NCBI RefSeq assembly: GCF_963678635.1
Contig: NC_087062.1
Location: forward strand, 10,834,670-10,898,669
Direction: 5' to 3'
Source: Symsagittifera roscoffensis
Lineage: Eukaryota > Xenacoelomorpha > Acoela > Convolutidae
DNA: 64,000 nucleotides
Shown here: piece after piece, positions 55,501-63,769 of the stretch
Position numbering within the stretch: the stretch's first letter is position 1
How the letters are laid out: each line of letters opens with the position of its first letter
Notes under the pieces: generated by a model
Told to the model about the DNA's origin: nothing
Seen by the model: only the letters and a program-made list of their open reading frames with translations
Database searches by the model: none
Made by a program: the position numbers and the translations under genes

Positions 55501-58329
55501 CTCCTTCCCTACATAGATTTGTCCAATCAGGTCTTCGTCGCATGTTATCATCGTCTTGGTATAGATGTTGATTCCATCTATGTTTAGCATAACCTCGTGT
55601 GGACCGTAAGCTTCAGTGTATCTGTTATCAACACGTACCGACTTGCTGCCCCCTCTCGTGAGTAGTGCCCTGAGCGCTCTAGAAGTAGTTCGTGGACTTA
55701 TTCCACTCAAGTAGTCTGCATACACGTCAATGTGCATTAACGTCTGGTCGCTCGGCTCGCTCAAGTTTCTAGTCACCTCGTGGCCGCCCACTGTGATTAT
55801 CGACATTATTCTTGCTCCGATTTTCGATATTCCAAAGGGTTTACCTGTCACCATTTTCACGGTGTTACAATTCCCGTTCTTTGTTGAGCCCGTGCTAGCC
55901 TCTGGTACTGCGTTCGTTCCGGTTAGTGCTTCGTTAAAATTCTGTCTCTCGATCTCCAACTTTAGTCGTTGCTCTATTTCTTTCGCAGCCAGATCTTGTT
56001 TCACTTTGGCAATTGCTTCCGTCGCCGCTCTCTCATAATTTATCTCTAGAGAGCTCCCGGCCGCGGACTCTAACGCACCGCTAACATGTGTTACAGCTTT
56101 CACTGTCTTCGTCGGCAATTCGGTGTTTGGTGCCCCTAAGTTCCTAGATTCGAACTCGTTTTGCCTGTTCCGCTGATTCTGCACCGCCGCTAATGCCAAC
56201 TTATGTTTGGGGTGATTCTGGTCCTTGACCGCTTCCCAGAACAAGGGACAATCCATTCTGAAGTGCCCCTCCTGGTTACAGAAAAAACATCTGGCGCCTA
56301 TCTTGATGATTAAGCCATTATAGTACTCGTGTTCCTCCATCTGACTCATGTCCTTCTCATCCGGTGCATAACCTAGGCTCTTCATGCCTTGTTTGTACGT
56401 TGTGCAGTCAGCCACATGATGATCCGCTGACCCGCAGTTCGCGCATGATCTGCGCTTATCCATATCATCTCTAGGTTTGTACCATGATGACCTCTGGGGT
56501 TGGCTTCCCCCTTGCGTGTTCCTGTTTTCAGAATATGAGTATTTCTTAGGTTTCATCAGCATGTATTCTCTTGATTTCTGTCTCATTTCTTCTGGGGTGG
56601 GTGCGCTGTCCTTCGACAACGTGTAGTATGTTGCTAACATTGTCCTTAAGTCATCACTTTTCACCCCATCAATGAACTTCGAGGCAATGCTAAAGTTCCG
56701 TCTGTTTGTCGACTCCTCTGGGTCACTCCTCCTTCTCAAGCTCTCGAGGTCATCTAGGAACCGATCTATTGACTCGTCGTCCCTCTGTCTCCTTTTTTCA
56801 AATCGCATCATCGCTTGATGACCCTTCATGCCTGAGCCGAATCTGTTCAACAGTATTTCAAAGATTTTGTCCGCGGTGTCGCGTTCTTCTTCTTTCTTCG
56901 CAACCACACACTTTAATGCCGTGCCTTCTAAATTGCTGAGTATGGCTGTACACGCTTGTCTTTCGTCACTCAAGTTATCTTGCTCTAGATGTAGTCTCAT
57001 CACTTCCACCCAAGTGTCAATGCATCCATCGGAGTCATCTTTGAATTCTTTTGGCTTCTTGAATGTTTTTCTTGATTTTCCCTCTCTCCTGTCGCTCGAG
57101 TCAGTGTTCCTCGTGGCGAAGGCCTCTAGAGTCCTGTTCATCATCTCCCAAGTGCTGGCCCATGTCATAGCATCCGGTCCTGAGTTGCTGTTGGCTGTTG
57201 AATCTCCCGGACCAGTCGTCGTGTTCGACGTTCCACTCTTCATTATTGTTTTCGCAGCTGTTGGTGCTATGCTTATCGCATCCCTGGGTATGGGCAACGG
57301 TGTCGATTGCCGTTTGTTTCTTTGTGGTTCTACAAAATCAACTCTGGTGCCTTGCGTGCGATCCGCTGCCGGTCTCTCTTGTGGTGTAGAACCTCTCAAG
57401 ATTGCATCCAACTTCGCCTGTATTGCACACGAACTCTCTGCTTGACTCTTGCTCATTGTGTCCATTCTCCTTTCCAGGCTCCCTAATTGGCTGTTAACAT
57501 CATCATATCGGTTCTTCAACTGTTGCATGTCTGTTTTGATGTTCTTTTCTCGTTCTTCATTGGTGGCCTCTACCTTGTCTGACATTTCCTTGAGTCTCTC
57601 CTCTGTTGCTTTAGCTAGGTTAAAATAACTGTCTAGATACTCGTGCTTGTTGTATCTTATCTCCTTTTTTATCACCTCTCTGTCTTCTTCACTGTTCTTA
57701 AGTCTTTTGTCGATCTGATTTAATTTCGCCAACAAATCGCCCAGCTCAATGGTAGTCTCTTCAGGGTCAGCCGTGGGTTTCTCTTCGGCCATAGCCTCTG
57801 CTTTAGCTTGTTCCTCATTCTGGCCGGTTTCTGTTGCTTTCGTGCTCACTGTACCAAATGTTCGTGCTCTTTCTGCTTTTGGCTCTTCAGTCACGTTTTC
57901 TCTCGTTTTTATTCCGAACATTATTCCCAATTTTTCCGTAAAAGATGTCCTCTTTACTTGAGAGTCTTCTTTTACCGTTTCTTCGATGTTGCCTATTGCA
58001 TCTTCCGCGTCATCTATCGGTGAGAACTCTATGGGTTTCTGGTTCGATTCCTCTGTATTGGGCATTGGAGTTGACTCTGTCGCCATCTTCCCTGTTTCAT
58101 CCACACTTTGATCGGGTGTCTCTAGATCAATCTCGATGGTGGGTCCTACTCTCTCCCCTTCCGTGCCCTCTTTCGTCCTGTTCTCCGCTGTACTCCTTGT
58201 GCTGACCATGTTAACTGAAAAGTTCTTCTTTGTTATCTTCGGACCCATTGGTGTTGCTTTGCGTAGCGACGAATTATACCTTGCTTCGGTCGATCTTTTT
58301 TCAGCTACCGGTACCCTGCTCCGCCTCAT
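49528..58329 (-). CDS. ORF1: Gag-PR-RT-RNaseH-IN-macro polyprotein
   Basis: An intact 2,933-residue frame from ATG at 58,329. Order: charged, coiled-coil-rich N-terminus (to about 320); Gag capsid-like region (about 440-600); two zinc knuckles C-x2-C-x4-H-x4-C (from 629 and 681); protease DTG (988-990); RT (about 1,340-1,560; first catalytic Asp 1,409, YVDD 1,474-1,477); RNase H (TDAS at about 1,623); integrase with HHCC finger (His2164 onward) and catalytic Asp2230, Asp2289, Glu2325 (D-x58-D-x35-E); a GPF-type module (KWRGPF); then about 450 extra residues, acidic at first, ending in a macro-like domain (about 2,788-2,930). Ty3/gypsy Gag-Pol is usually 1,200-1,700 residues. All core catalytic residues are present, so the enzymes look competent. 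Confidence 0.92.
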   Translation of the reverse strand: MRRSRVPVAEKRSTEARYNSSLRKATPMGPKITKKNFSVNMVSTRSTAENRTKEGTEGERVGPTIEIDLETPDQSVDETGKMATESTPMPNTEESNQKPIEFSPIDDAEDAIGNIEETVKEDSQVKRTSFTEKLGIMFGIKTRENVTEEPKAERARTFGTVSTKATETGQNEEQAKAEAMAEEKPTADPEETTIELGDLLAKLNQIDKRLKNSEEDREVIKKEIRYNKHEYLDSYFNLAKATEERLKEMSDKVEATNEEREKNIKTDMQQLKNRYDDVNSQLGSLERRMDTMSKSQAESSCAIQAKLDAILRGSTPQERPAADRTQGTRVDFVEPQRNKRQSTPLPIPRDAISIAPTAAKTIMKSGTSNTTTGPGDSTANSNSGPDAMTWASTWEMMNRTLEAFATRNTDSSDRREGKSRKTFKKPKEFKDDSDGCIDTWVEVMRLHLEQDNLSDERQACTAILSNLEGTALKCVVAKKEEERDTADKIFEILLNRFGSGMKGHQAMMRFEKRRQRDDESIDRFLDDLESLRRRSDPEESTNRRNFSIASKFIDGVKSDDLRTMLATYYTLSKDSAPTPEEMRQKSREYMLMKPKKYSYSENRNTQGGSQPQRSSWYKPRDDMDKRRSCANCGSADHHVADCTTYKQGMKSLGYAPDEKDMSQMEEHEYYNGLIIKIGARCFFCNQEGHFRMDCPLFWEAVKDQNHPKHKLALAAVQNQRNRQNEFESRNLGAPNTELPTKTVKAVTHVSGALESAAGSSLEINYERAATEAIAKVKQDLAAKEIEQRLKLEIERQNFNEALTGTNAVPEASTGSTKNGNCNTVKMVTGKPFGISKIGARIMSIITVGGHEVTRNLSEPSDQTLMHIDVYADYLSGISPRTTSRALRALLTRGGSKSVRVDNRYTEAYGPHEVMLNIDGINIYTKTMITCDEDLIGQIYVGKEELKVRSIGHCAMLEEDAMHIGTEADVTGHVLDISGKKTQLRGLLDTGAVLSVIPIETWERMGFNKDDLIDSRIRLSAANKGALRVLGRTPIIALNLGERNLWMSFIVVENLDESDQFILGRDFIRNFDVTIDLNNAMFRIRNPDRRYAIKPVNLIMANENKAPVFLSRRVRLKANEAAIVSLRMKNYNELSDNKQVCIVPNPNSQSAAVLGRSFSITKSGLCVSVLLNTLDIPITIQRGRKLGYALPVKTRYETIENLKQNEVVDCPNHRDKICILRRLQKIKYSSGLIKSLKSETDDGLSSCSNFPERPTPDEMQTDKPVLPEIEHLRGKLKDEQLEAIKDVLERNEEVFSRHKADIGCCNFVEHEIELEENAVPHREGARRMTPHKSDACRKEIETLLEYDMIEPSKSPWACGVVMAKKKGDQLRFCCDFRYLNSVTVKDAYPIPRIDESLSKLGDAKFFTTLDLGSAFWQVPLRKQDRDKTGFACELGLFQWKRMPFGLCNATATFQRLMAHALIGVTKKYGNLVMCYVDDVVIATPTLEDHIERLDEVFACMKRSGLKCKPSKCEILKDSIKYLGRMVDKHGIRPDPDAVEAVLTWKSPKTEHQLMSFLGFANYYREFIKGYADKVYPMQQLMRHKGKKFTWNNAAEESFQRIKKELCEAPVLGMPTEKGMYVLDTDASVVAISGVLHQEQEWNGKTVLRPIAYGSKVLSDTEMKYGAPKAEMFAVVTFVEKYRAYLGSEPFKLRVDNRALSWLKTYSMDQSYIGRWIVRLDGYNMIIEHRTRDKHQNADSLSKKTEFYERQEQREADRPEIKDGFSFMDKETYDSLPLTRWLDKSGKPIEDHPELPKESLEETILKKNRGIPVGIMLKSKIVRETLKAKGHDLTQVEEGTVQIDEDLMRLLEKLSDDKPVIQGKSQEAPELTILRREKTVNNTDVSKGITTDSKEVVRSLVEKIPEKILEQTKVRDKKVTFREEIEHLGLDQESGEWSRFMKEDETGEGKLSGERKEWDEDSDESSEDQDSLCMILAEEKMRQHDRELQTDPSSGTYNLEMQEVRGGTELEKIAVSRKPLRELSCNSNVRTNLVPEDDMKIMKRIICVKLSDDIHNPGEMNGQIMALKEHVKARYRLSDLIRAQKNDKMTSNLSKWIHSGVKEKGELEEDSYKILSQFYKEKRDLLYHTAEGVVACKRRDEEKILHKHNLIILPQLYQTEVLFRSHDQMGHQGIDKVQQRILHRFDWPGMRKACERWVNACLACLQVKDPRKMKFPLKSVESSEFNEVVQIDHQKICMTESGYNQILVIIDHFTKLAEAVPCQTASAEETCDHLITHWISRYGCPMTFQSDNGKAFVGDLTKELMKRSHIAQAHSTTYHPQTNGLVERQNRTLVNMLRVYCSRYMTDWDKYLPQVVGAYNSTQHSTTGISPFMMLTGRERAMPLTFFYPEYEGKRTSPQAYVKEAIKRQQELNELCRRNTAQAQTRQRKKYDEKILRAKPYEVGQYVWVFQNVIPPKGTKKLLKKWRGPFMITEVHQQGRFYRLSTGRAAHYENLKPHVPSPEDWCLPKDMEGLDYLVVEPACEVNEKGTREKNDGNENLSLDDNEKIEVESDAGSFVEEDWNDPEQNEVPKWMEPDRPTPPETRTGNRKRTGMRYNRYGDDFLIDKIQPEKLSEELLGVGELEAGEEWQVIDDGGHYPQDDYSTPEVETDLEQGEIERRENTNLRILEWMRDVKDEGHEGQSMQQVDVSAAKYMKTAEPLFGWTATDRPLDIPKDNSDPTTSTGTSINIFVRGVGVGLTHTENLMIKKLKEVRETSGLELEEEEPEPTIGRNFKTKFEIPNEYSENIMITDSDFILSNRTSAICITADMSFKSRLEADFKREYQNVEFLFRQRPGLGGIAALPPSVAQVPGKYLCFLVTRVNDRNTIDPEHVILALTRLRDFMIERGIVEVSMPVYDPNRGKLSSRELYAILHVVFAETEIMVHLHKKYYLSIA
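49531..49968 (-). other. Macro-like domain at the C-terminus of ORF1
   Basis: Residues about 2,788-2,930 follow the TARG1/OARD1-type macro order: a strand ending CITAD, a helix with FKREY, a glycine stretch with IAALPP, the strand YLCFLVTR, a helix ALTRLRDFMIERGI, the strand VEVSMPVYD, and a last helix and strand. In human OARD1 the catalytic pair is Lys84 and Asp125. Here the aligned positions appear to be Arg (VTR) and a non-acidic residue after MPVYDPNRG. It may therefore bind ADP-ribose-like ligands without hydrolysing them, or have lost both. This assignment is by eye. Confidence 0.6.
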
Positions 58330-58622
58330 TATTTACAATTGTTATTATTTACAATATTATTATCTACAAAAATTCTATTCTAAGGTTTAAAAACTCCAAG
58401 GAAAAAGAAATTAATAATTCGCTAAAAACAATTTTTCTTGAACTCTTGTAAGCTCTTTTCGTGTTAGGTTAGGATAGGGAACGTGTTGTTATACTTGGTG
58501 CTTCAACCTAACCTATTACTTTTGTAGTACCCCCTTCCTAATGCTGTTCCAAGACTTTCTCTTTACCGTCCCAAGACCGTTCAGCGTTGTCCCAGTACTT
58601 CTCGTTGGTACCTTTAGACCAG

Positions 58623-59208
58623 CGTCCCAAGACCAATGGCCCAAGGCTAACGTCCCAAGACCAACGTCCCAAGACTAACGTCCCAAGACCAATGTCCCAA
58701 GACTAACGTCCCAAGACCAATGGCCCAAGACTAATGTCCCAAGACTAACGTCCCAAGACCAATGTCCCAAGACTAACGTCCCAAGACCAATGGCCCAAGA
58801 CCAACGTCCCAAGACTAACGTCCCAAGACCAATGGCCCAAGACTAATGTCCCAAGACCAATGGCCCAAGACCAACGTCCCAAGACTAATGGCCCAAGACC
58901 AACGTCCCAAGACTAACGTCCCAAGACCAATGGCCCAAGACTAATGTCCCAAGACCAATGGCCCAAGACCAACGTCCCAAGACTAATGGCCCAAGACCAA
59001 CGTCCCAAGACTAACGTCCCAAGACCAATAGCCCAAGACCAATGTCCCAAGACTAACGTCCCAAGACCAATGGCCCAAGACTAATGTCCCAAGACTAACG
59101 TCCCAAGACCAATGTCCCAAGACCAATGTCCCAAGACCAATGGCCCAAGACTAATGTCCCAAGACTAACGTCCCAAGACCAATGTCCCAAGACCAATGTC
59201 CCAAGACC
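58623..59208 (-). repeat. 14-bp minisatellite, about 42 units
   Basis: Tandem 14-mers of the form G(T/G)CCCAAGAC(C/T)AA(C/T), with variant units interspersed. Degenerate CCAAGACTG-type units extend the array to about 58,551 and 59,330. It lies in the element's leader. Confidence 0.92.
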
Positions 59209-60242
59209 GCTTCGTACCAAGACTGCTCTGGTCCAAGACTGCCCCAAAGTTGCACTGTCCCAAGACTGTGTTGCTCCAAGACTGTCCCCAGACTGCAATG
59301 TCCCTAGACTAGTTCGGTACTGTCCCAAGACTCGTTACTGAATGTCTGGATATAGGATTTCTTTCTTCTTCGTTGTAGGGACTCCTTGGTTGTCTGTACC
59401 TTGTACCACCACTCAAGCTCTAGTGAAAATTTTCCCAAAAACCCTCTCTTGGTTGCCAAATCTGGCCCCCCCTTTATTAGTTACCTCTTTTTGAATGTTC
59501 CCAGCGATTGGGAGCCACAACTTGTGTGCAGGTATCTTGTGATCACCTGTTTGTATTAAAAACCAATCGCAAATCTTCCCCAAAACGCAACAATGTCTAT
59601 AGAAAAAATAAAATTCTGTACCGAAAAAATAACAAAACAGAGTAATCGACCCACCTAAAATTCAAAGGAGACAAATGTCAACCTTCTTTCAAAAAAAATG
59701 TCTGGTACCTAATTGCCACGCGTTTTCCTCCCCCCACTAGTTGTCTTATGAGGTGTCACGAAAACTGTCTATATCCGTTCCCCCCTACCGATCCAACCAG
59801 CGTACCAATCTTAACTCGAGATAAGTTTTGGATGTCCACCTATTGTTACCACGCGTGTTGATGGCTAATGTAACTAAATCAACGATGTCGATTAACTAGT
59901 TACTCTAATTCCCCCCTTTTTACAATTTACAACCGCCAACCTCTAACCTAACCAGCCCCCCTGCTAACCTCCCCCCTGTTTAGCCCCCCTCTTAAGCCAA
60001 AAAATCCCTTAAGCGCCGGGTGCTGAACCTCTCTTGAGAAAACCGTAGACCTGTTTCCAGGTCTGCTTGAGTAAAAACTGTTTCAAAACGATGGGACTCC
60101 GCTTATCCAATTTTACACTTATTTCCTATAATGTAATGTGGATTCTAACGATACCCGTTGTCCGACTTGAGAACACCCCTGTGCGTCCTCTTGTAGTGGC
60201 CCTGTGCTGGTTGTCTCTGTTCTGCCCTTGACAGCAGACCCA

Positions 60243-60361
60243 CTTTCCCACTCGACTGGTCACCTCTTCCAATCAAGCCTCCTGGTGGTCCGTTTCGATC
60301 CTTGTGAACCTCTTTCCCACTCGACTGGTCACCCTTTCCAGTCAAGTCTCCTAGTGGTCCG
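60243..60361 (-). repeat. Doubled 50-bp phrase in the gypsy leader
   Basis: CCCACTCGACTGGTCACC followed by TTTCCA-TCAAG-CTCCT-GTGGTCCG occurs at about 60,245-60,293 and 60,312-60,361 with a few differences. Confidence 0.7.
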
Positions 60362-60806
60362 GTTGGGTCGCAATCTATCTAAAAACCCTTAACAACGCCC
60401 CCCACTCGGGCACCCTACCAAGGTCACTGGTTTAAATTGCTAGATTGATCGAAACGATCGGTCTTGTAAAACAGTATGTGTATACTATTTAATTAATACA
60501 AAGGTTCGATCCAACTAATTTGGTATCAAAGTCACTGTCTTTTTTCGTTTTATAGTTTTTGTTCCTATTTGTTTTCCTTTTTTGCTCGTGTTTTTGTCCC
60601 CCTCGTTGCCCCCCTTTACTCGGTTAGCTAAGCCTCGTTCGGAGAGCGTACCAGGAAGTTTTCTTGAGTTTTCTTAAAAAGCTATCACGGTACAACCGGA
60701 AGGTTTACACGTTCCCGCTGAACCGTACCACCGGTACTCTAGAATGGGCATGTAGCCCGGAGCTGTGTCAAGTGGGTTCGACTCCGTAGTCATGATGTCG
60801 TAAAAA

Positions 60807-60821
60807 CACCCAGGAGCGCCA
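60807..60821 (-). promoter_or_regulatory. Candidate gypsy primer binding site
   Basis: Reading the element strand inward from the 5' LTR, TGGCGCTCCTGGGTG begins 11 nt after the LTR end. It would pair with a tRNA ending CACCCAGGAGCGCCA. The 11-nt spacing is larger than usual and the tRNA is not identified. Confidence 0.45.
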
Positions 60822-60832
60822 TAAAAACACTA

Positions 60833-61719
60833 TGTAACAGTCGCCTACTTTAGTCACATATGAGGCTTAAGAAAAATAGGCCCTATAACCATTGGCTCAA
60901 GAGTCAGGGACACTATCTCTTGTGTTTTTCCGCCTCAAGAACGGTCGGAGCCAATTCGGTTCGCTTGCGACATGAGACTGGAACCCATTACAGCTTAAAG
61001 GCCACTACCAAAATACCCCCCCACTCTAGAAATAAAAACGTCCCCATACTTAGGTCTCGGGATACCCAAAATACATGAACGCCGTTAAAAACCGGGTCGG
61101 AACAATCCGCTTAGTTACTTCTTATTGGACAGTGGAACTTTGATCCATTTCAGATGGATCAACCTAAAACTCGCCTTATCTCAACATAATTATCATAAAA
61201 TGCACTCGAGAAATTTAAATTGGAACTTACATATCGACGCACTTGAGTATGAGGAGTAAGTTATAACTGAGCAGCTTGAGAATTAACTAATATAACTAAA
61301 TAAGTTTTAAGGCCAATTAGTTTCAATAACGAAAGTAAGTTCTGTCTCAAGAATTGAAGTTTTCGTTTGGACCATTAGGACACTCGAGTAGTCCTCTATT
61401 CCGTTGAAGGTCCACACTATTCCATTCGAATAGTGATCCTTCCTCAAGTCAATGTTGTTTTCTCCTGTTTTCGGGATAAGACAGCTCTACTCTCTTGATA
61501 TTTCGTATCGAGAAATTGCGAACAGCAATTTCCTGCCTTTTTCTTGAGTAGTTTCCCGCAATTGTTAATTCGGGTGTTCTGATTTTTTACTTTTTCATTT
61601 TCAGTTGGTTCGAGAAAATTGAGCATGACATGCTCAATTCGAATTTTGCAAAATTAAAATTTCACTCCAAAATTGCGTATTTCTCAAGGTCAAACCCCCA
61701 GACATGACCGACTGGCACA
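60833..61719 (-). repeat. Gypsy 5' LTR (right copy)
   Basis: 887 bp, same termini as the left copy. In element orientation this is the promoter-bearing LTR. I could not assign a TATA box or start site. Confidence 0.92.
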
Positions 61720-63093
61720 TAAGGGAAACGGCAAACGTTCTACCACTATGGAAGACCTAGAAAAAGCTAAGCTCCTCCTTTATCAACAGTCCCAGCAAGA
61801 AACCTTTGGTGACACCTACAATCAACTACGAACCAAGCAGCAAGTTGAAAACAAAGACAAACTGCAACAGCTGTCACCTTTTCTCGACAATGGTGTTATT
61901 CGCGGGCGAGGACGACTACGAAACTCACCTTTACCGGACGCAACAAAGTATCCAATACTTCTTAACGCAAAGGACCCAATTGTGCGTATGATGATCGAGA
62001 GCGCTCATCGCCGCTGCATGCACCACGGCACTGAGTACATTCGCAACTACCTGCAACAAAGTTTTGTCATCATTGGGCTCCGAAAAACACTCAGACAGTA
62101 GAGACATAACTGCTTTCTCTGCAGAAGATTCCAAGGCAAAGGGCTACATCCACTCATGGCCGACTTGCCGCCAACTCGTTTCGACGATCCGTCTGACGAC
62201 CCATTTCCGTTCAAAAGCACAGGAATTGACTATATCGGGCCATTCTACATAGCAACAAAGGATACAACTGAAAAAAGCTATATTTGCCTCTTCACATGCC
62301 TCTCTACTCGCGCGGTTCACCTGGAATCGACAGACAACCTTTCTACGAACAACTGTATAACGGCAATTAGACGTTTTATTGCTAGGAAAGGCACACCTAA
62401 GCTTTTAATCTCTGACAACGCTACTTACTTCGCTCAGAACCAACCAACTTCAACGAAACCACCCTAACTGAAACGCTACAAATCCACAATGTTGAATGGC
62501 GCCTAAATCCTCCGGCTGCCCCCCATTTTGGCGGCGTGTGGGAGCGACTCGTCTCCTTGATAAAACGAGCATTCTTACTAAATCTCGGTTCTGATCGACT
62601 ATCAAGAGATCTATTTGCTACTATCCAAGCGGAGACCGAGGCAATCCTCAACTCACGTCCGCTAACTCATGTCAGTAGCGACCTTGACGACGACCTTCCA
62701 CTGACACCCAACCACTTCTTAATGGGTCGTCCATTCGTCTACGCTCCAGCAGCAGCCTTCTACGAAGCATCTACCAGTAAACTGTCCAACAAGTCCTGGA
62801 AGCGAGCAAAAGATAGACTTGACAGCTTCTGGAAGCGTCTACTTAAAGAGTACGCTCCGACTCTCATCAGAAGGACTAAATGGACGCAACCCGAGGAACC
62901 ACTCGAAAAGGATGACCTCGTGTGGATACTTGAGGACTTTACACCACGAGGCATCTGGCCACTGGGTCGAGTGTTAGAAGTTTTTACCGGCTCGGATGGA
63001 ATCGCGCGCTCGTGTAAACTGAAAACAGCCCTAGGTACTTTAACGAGACCAGCGGTGAAACTTGCCCTCGTAACCCCAAAAAAGAAGATTTAA
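61720..63093 (+). pseudogene. BEL pol, 3' part: integrase and C-terminal domain
   Basis: It continues BEL pol after the gypsy. It holds an integrase zinc-binding region (histidines near 62,010-62,030, cysteines after 62,110), a core with GIDYIGPF and ISDNATYF, then the region with VWERLVSLIKRAF carrying the presumed catalytic Glu, and a DUF5641-like tail (DLVWILED, RGIWPLGRV). Visible lesions: TAG at 62,099-62,101, inside the zinc-binding region, and a frame change between about 62,430 and 62,460. The final frame ends at 63,093, some 95 bp before the 3' LTR. Confidence 0.87.
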
Positions 63094-63108
63094 GACCACT
63101 TTAATTGT

Positions 63109-63132
63109 ATTACAACAACAACAACAACAAAA
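63109..63132 (+). repeat. AAC microsatellite
   Basis: About seven CAA/AAC units in the BEL 3' untranslated stretch. Confidence 0.85.
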
Positions 63133-63188
63133 AACTTGGTTCAACTCCTTCCCCTTCGGTTCCAAATAAGATCTCCCTCCCCCGAGGA

Positions 63189-63336
63189 TATTCATGACAT
63201 GAATTGTCTCACATGAATTAAAGAAAAATGCGGTAAAATCTTTTAATAATAGCATGATTTGTTCCGAACTAATGAGTAATAAATTTGACTTCAACAAAGT
63301 GACTTTCAAGATATGTTCATCAAATTGTCTTGAATA
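63189..63336 (+). repeat. BEL 3' LTR
   Basis: 148 bp, TATTCA...TGAATA. About seven substitutions relative to the 5' LTR. The sequence before it (CCCCGAGGA) is a poor polypurine tract. Confidence 0.88.
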
Positions 63337-63341
63337 GGCTC

Positions 63342-63420
63342 CTTATAGTATTTTCGAAGAGCTCGAGTGATAAAAAAAAAGGTCGAAATTTTTTTTTTAA
63401 AACCGAACCCTCCGCGCCTA
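63342..63420. mobile_element. Right half of hAT-type element copy C
   Basis: GAAGAGCTCGAGTGATAAAA and AAAGGTCGAAATTTTTTTTT correspond, in order, to copy A at about 2,078-2,130 (GAGAGCTCGG, AAAAGGTCGACAAATTTTTT). It continues the fragment at 33,123-33,269 across the BEL insertion. The terminal inverted repeat is not preserved. Confidence 0.45.
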
Positions 63421-63769
63421 GAAAAATTTCTGCGAAAACCCCATCTATATTTGCATTAAAAAATAAACCTATTTTAGCCCAATTTAAAAAAAAAACGTAG
63501 TAATAATCTCCGGCTTTGCTCGCTTTGTCCGGTAAATTTAATTAGCATTATATCAAGAATCCAAGCAAGTGTTACTGAAATAAATAAAAGTAGTCAATGT
63601 TTTTCCATTTTAAACTTTTTCTGAACCAAAAATCAGTTTAGAGAACTTCAAGGGCAGTCTGATCATCCAGTGGTTATGTCTGATATAAGCAGTGTTGTTT
63701 TCTAAATGGATCAACTCTTTAGTTAATCATCTTCAGGGCTTCAAAAGATTTAGATGTATTGAGTTTCAG
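63421..63769. other. Presumed intron or non-coding DNA before the Ig exon
   Basis: AT-rich sequence ending in TTTCAG, a consensus splice acceptor at 63,764-63,769. Confidence 0.45.

Larger units (their letters stand above)
58330..60832 (-). other. Gypsy leader region (5' untranslated)
   Basis: 2.5 kb between the 5' LTR and ORF1 with no gene. It contains the 14-bp minisatellite, a doubled 50-bp phrase at 60,243-60,361 and a candidate primer site next to the LTR. Confidence 0.6.
38886..61719 (-). mobile_element. Giant Ty3/gypsy-like retrotransposon with accessory ORF2
   Basis: A 22.8-kb element oriented on the minus strand and inserted in BEL pol. Boundaries: two 887-bp LTRs beginning TGTAACAG and ending GGCACA on the plus strand. 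The sequence left of it ends CTTAA and right of it begins TAAGGG, giving a 3-bp TAA duplication and an uninterrupted BEL codon phase when collapsed. Element order: 5' LTR (right), 2.5-kb leader with a 14-bp minisatellite, ORF1 (gag-pol-macro), 471-bp spacer with 20-bp repeats, ORF2 (SGNH domains), 3' LTR (left). The LTRs differ at only two sites, so the insertion is recent. Typical gypsy elements are 5-10 kb. GC content is visibly higher than the flanks. Confidence 0.93.
33275..63336 (+). mobile_element. BEL/Pao LTR retrotransposon, degenerate, hosting a nested gypsy
   Basis: The bounds are two 148-bp LTRs that begin TATTCA and end TGAATA, flanked by a perfect 5-bp duplication GGCTC (33,270-33,274 and 63,337-63,341). 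Five bases is the normal size for this superfamily. Order on the plus strand: LTR, primer site, 1.1-kb leader with a minisatellite, gag (DUF1759 plus zinc knuckles), protease remnant, RT, RNase H, [22.8-kb gypsy insertion], integrase, LTR. Without the insertion it is about 7.2 kb, a usual BEL size. The LTRs differ at about 7 of 148 sites, and the coding region has several disabling changes, so the copy is dead. Confidence 0.93.

Noticed and set aside
57945-58451. Several plus-strand open frames over the ORF1 N-terminus
   Set aside because: They are antisense shadows of the charged, coiled-coil-rich start of ORF1 and have no domain character.
60745-60790. tRNA-like phrase GGGTTCGACTCC in the gypsy leader
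   Set aside because: The T-loop-like phrase is not flanked by a pairing T stem, and no acceptor or anticodon arms could be laid out.
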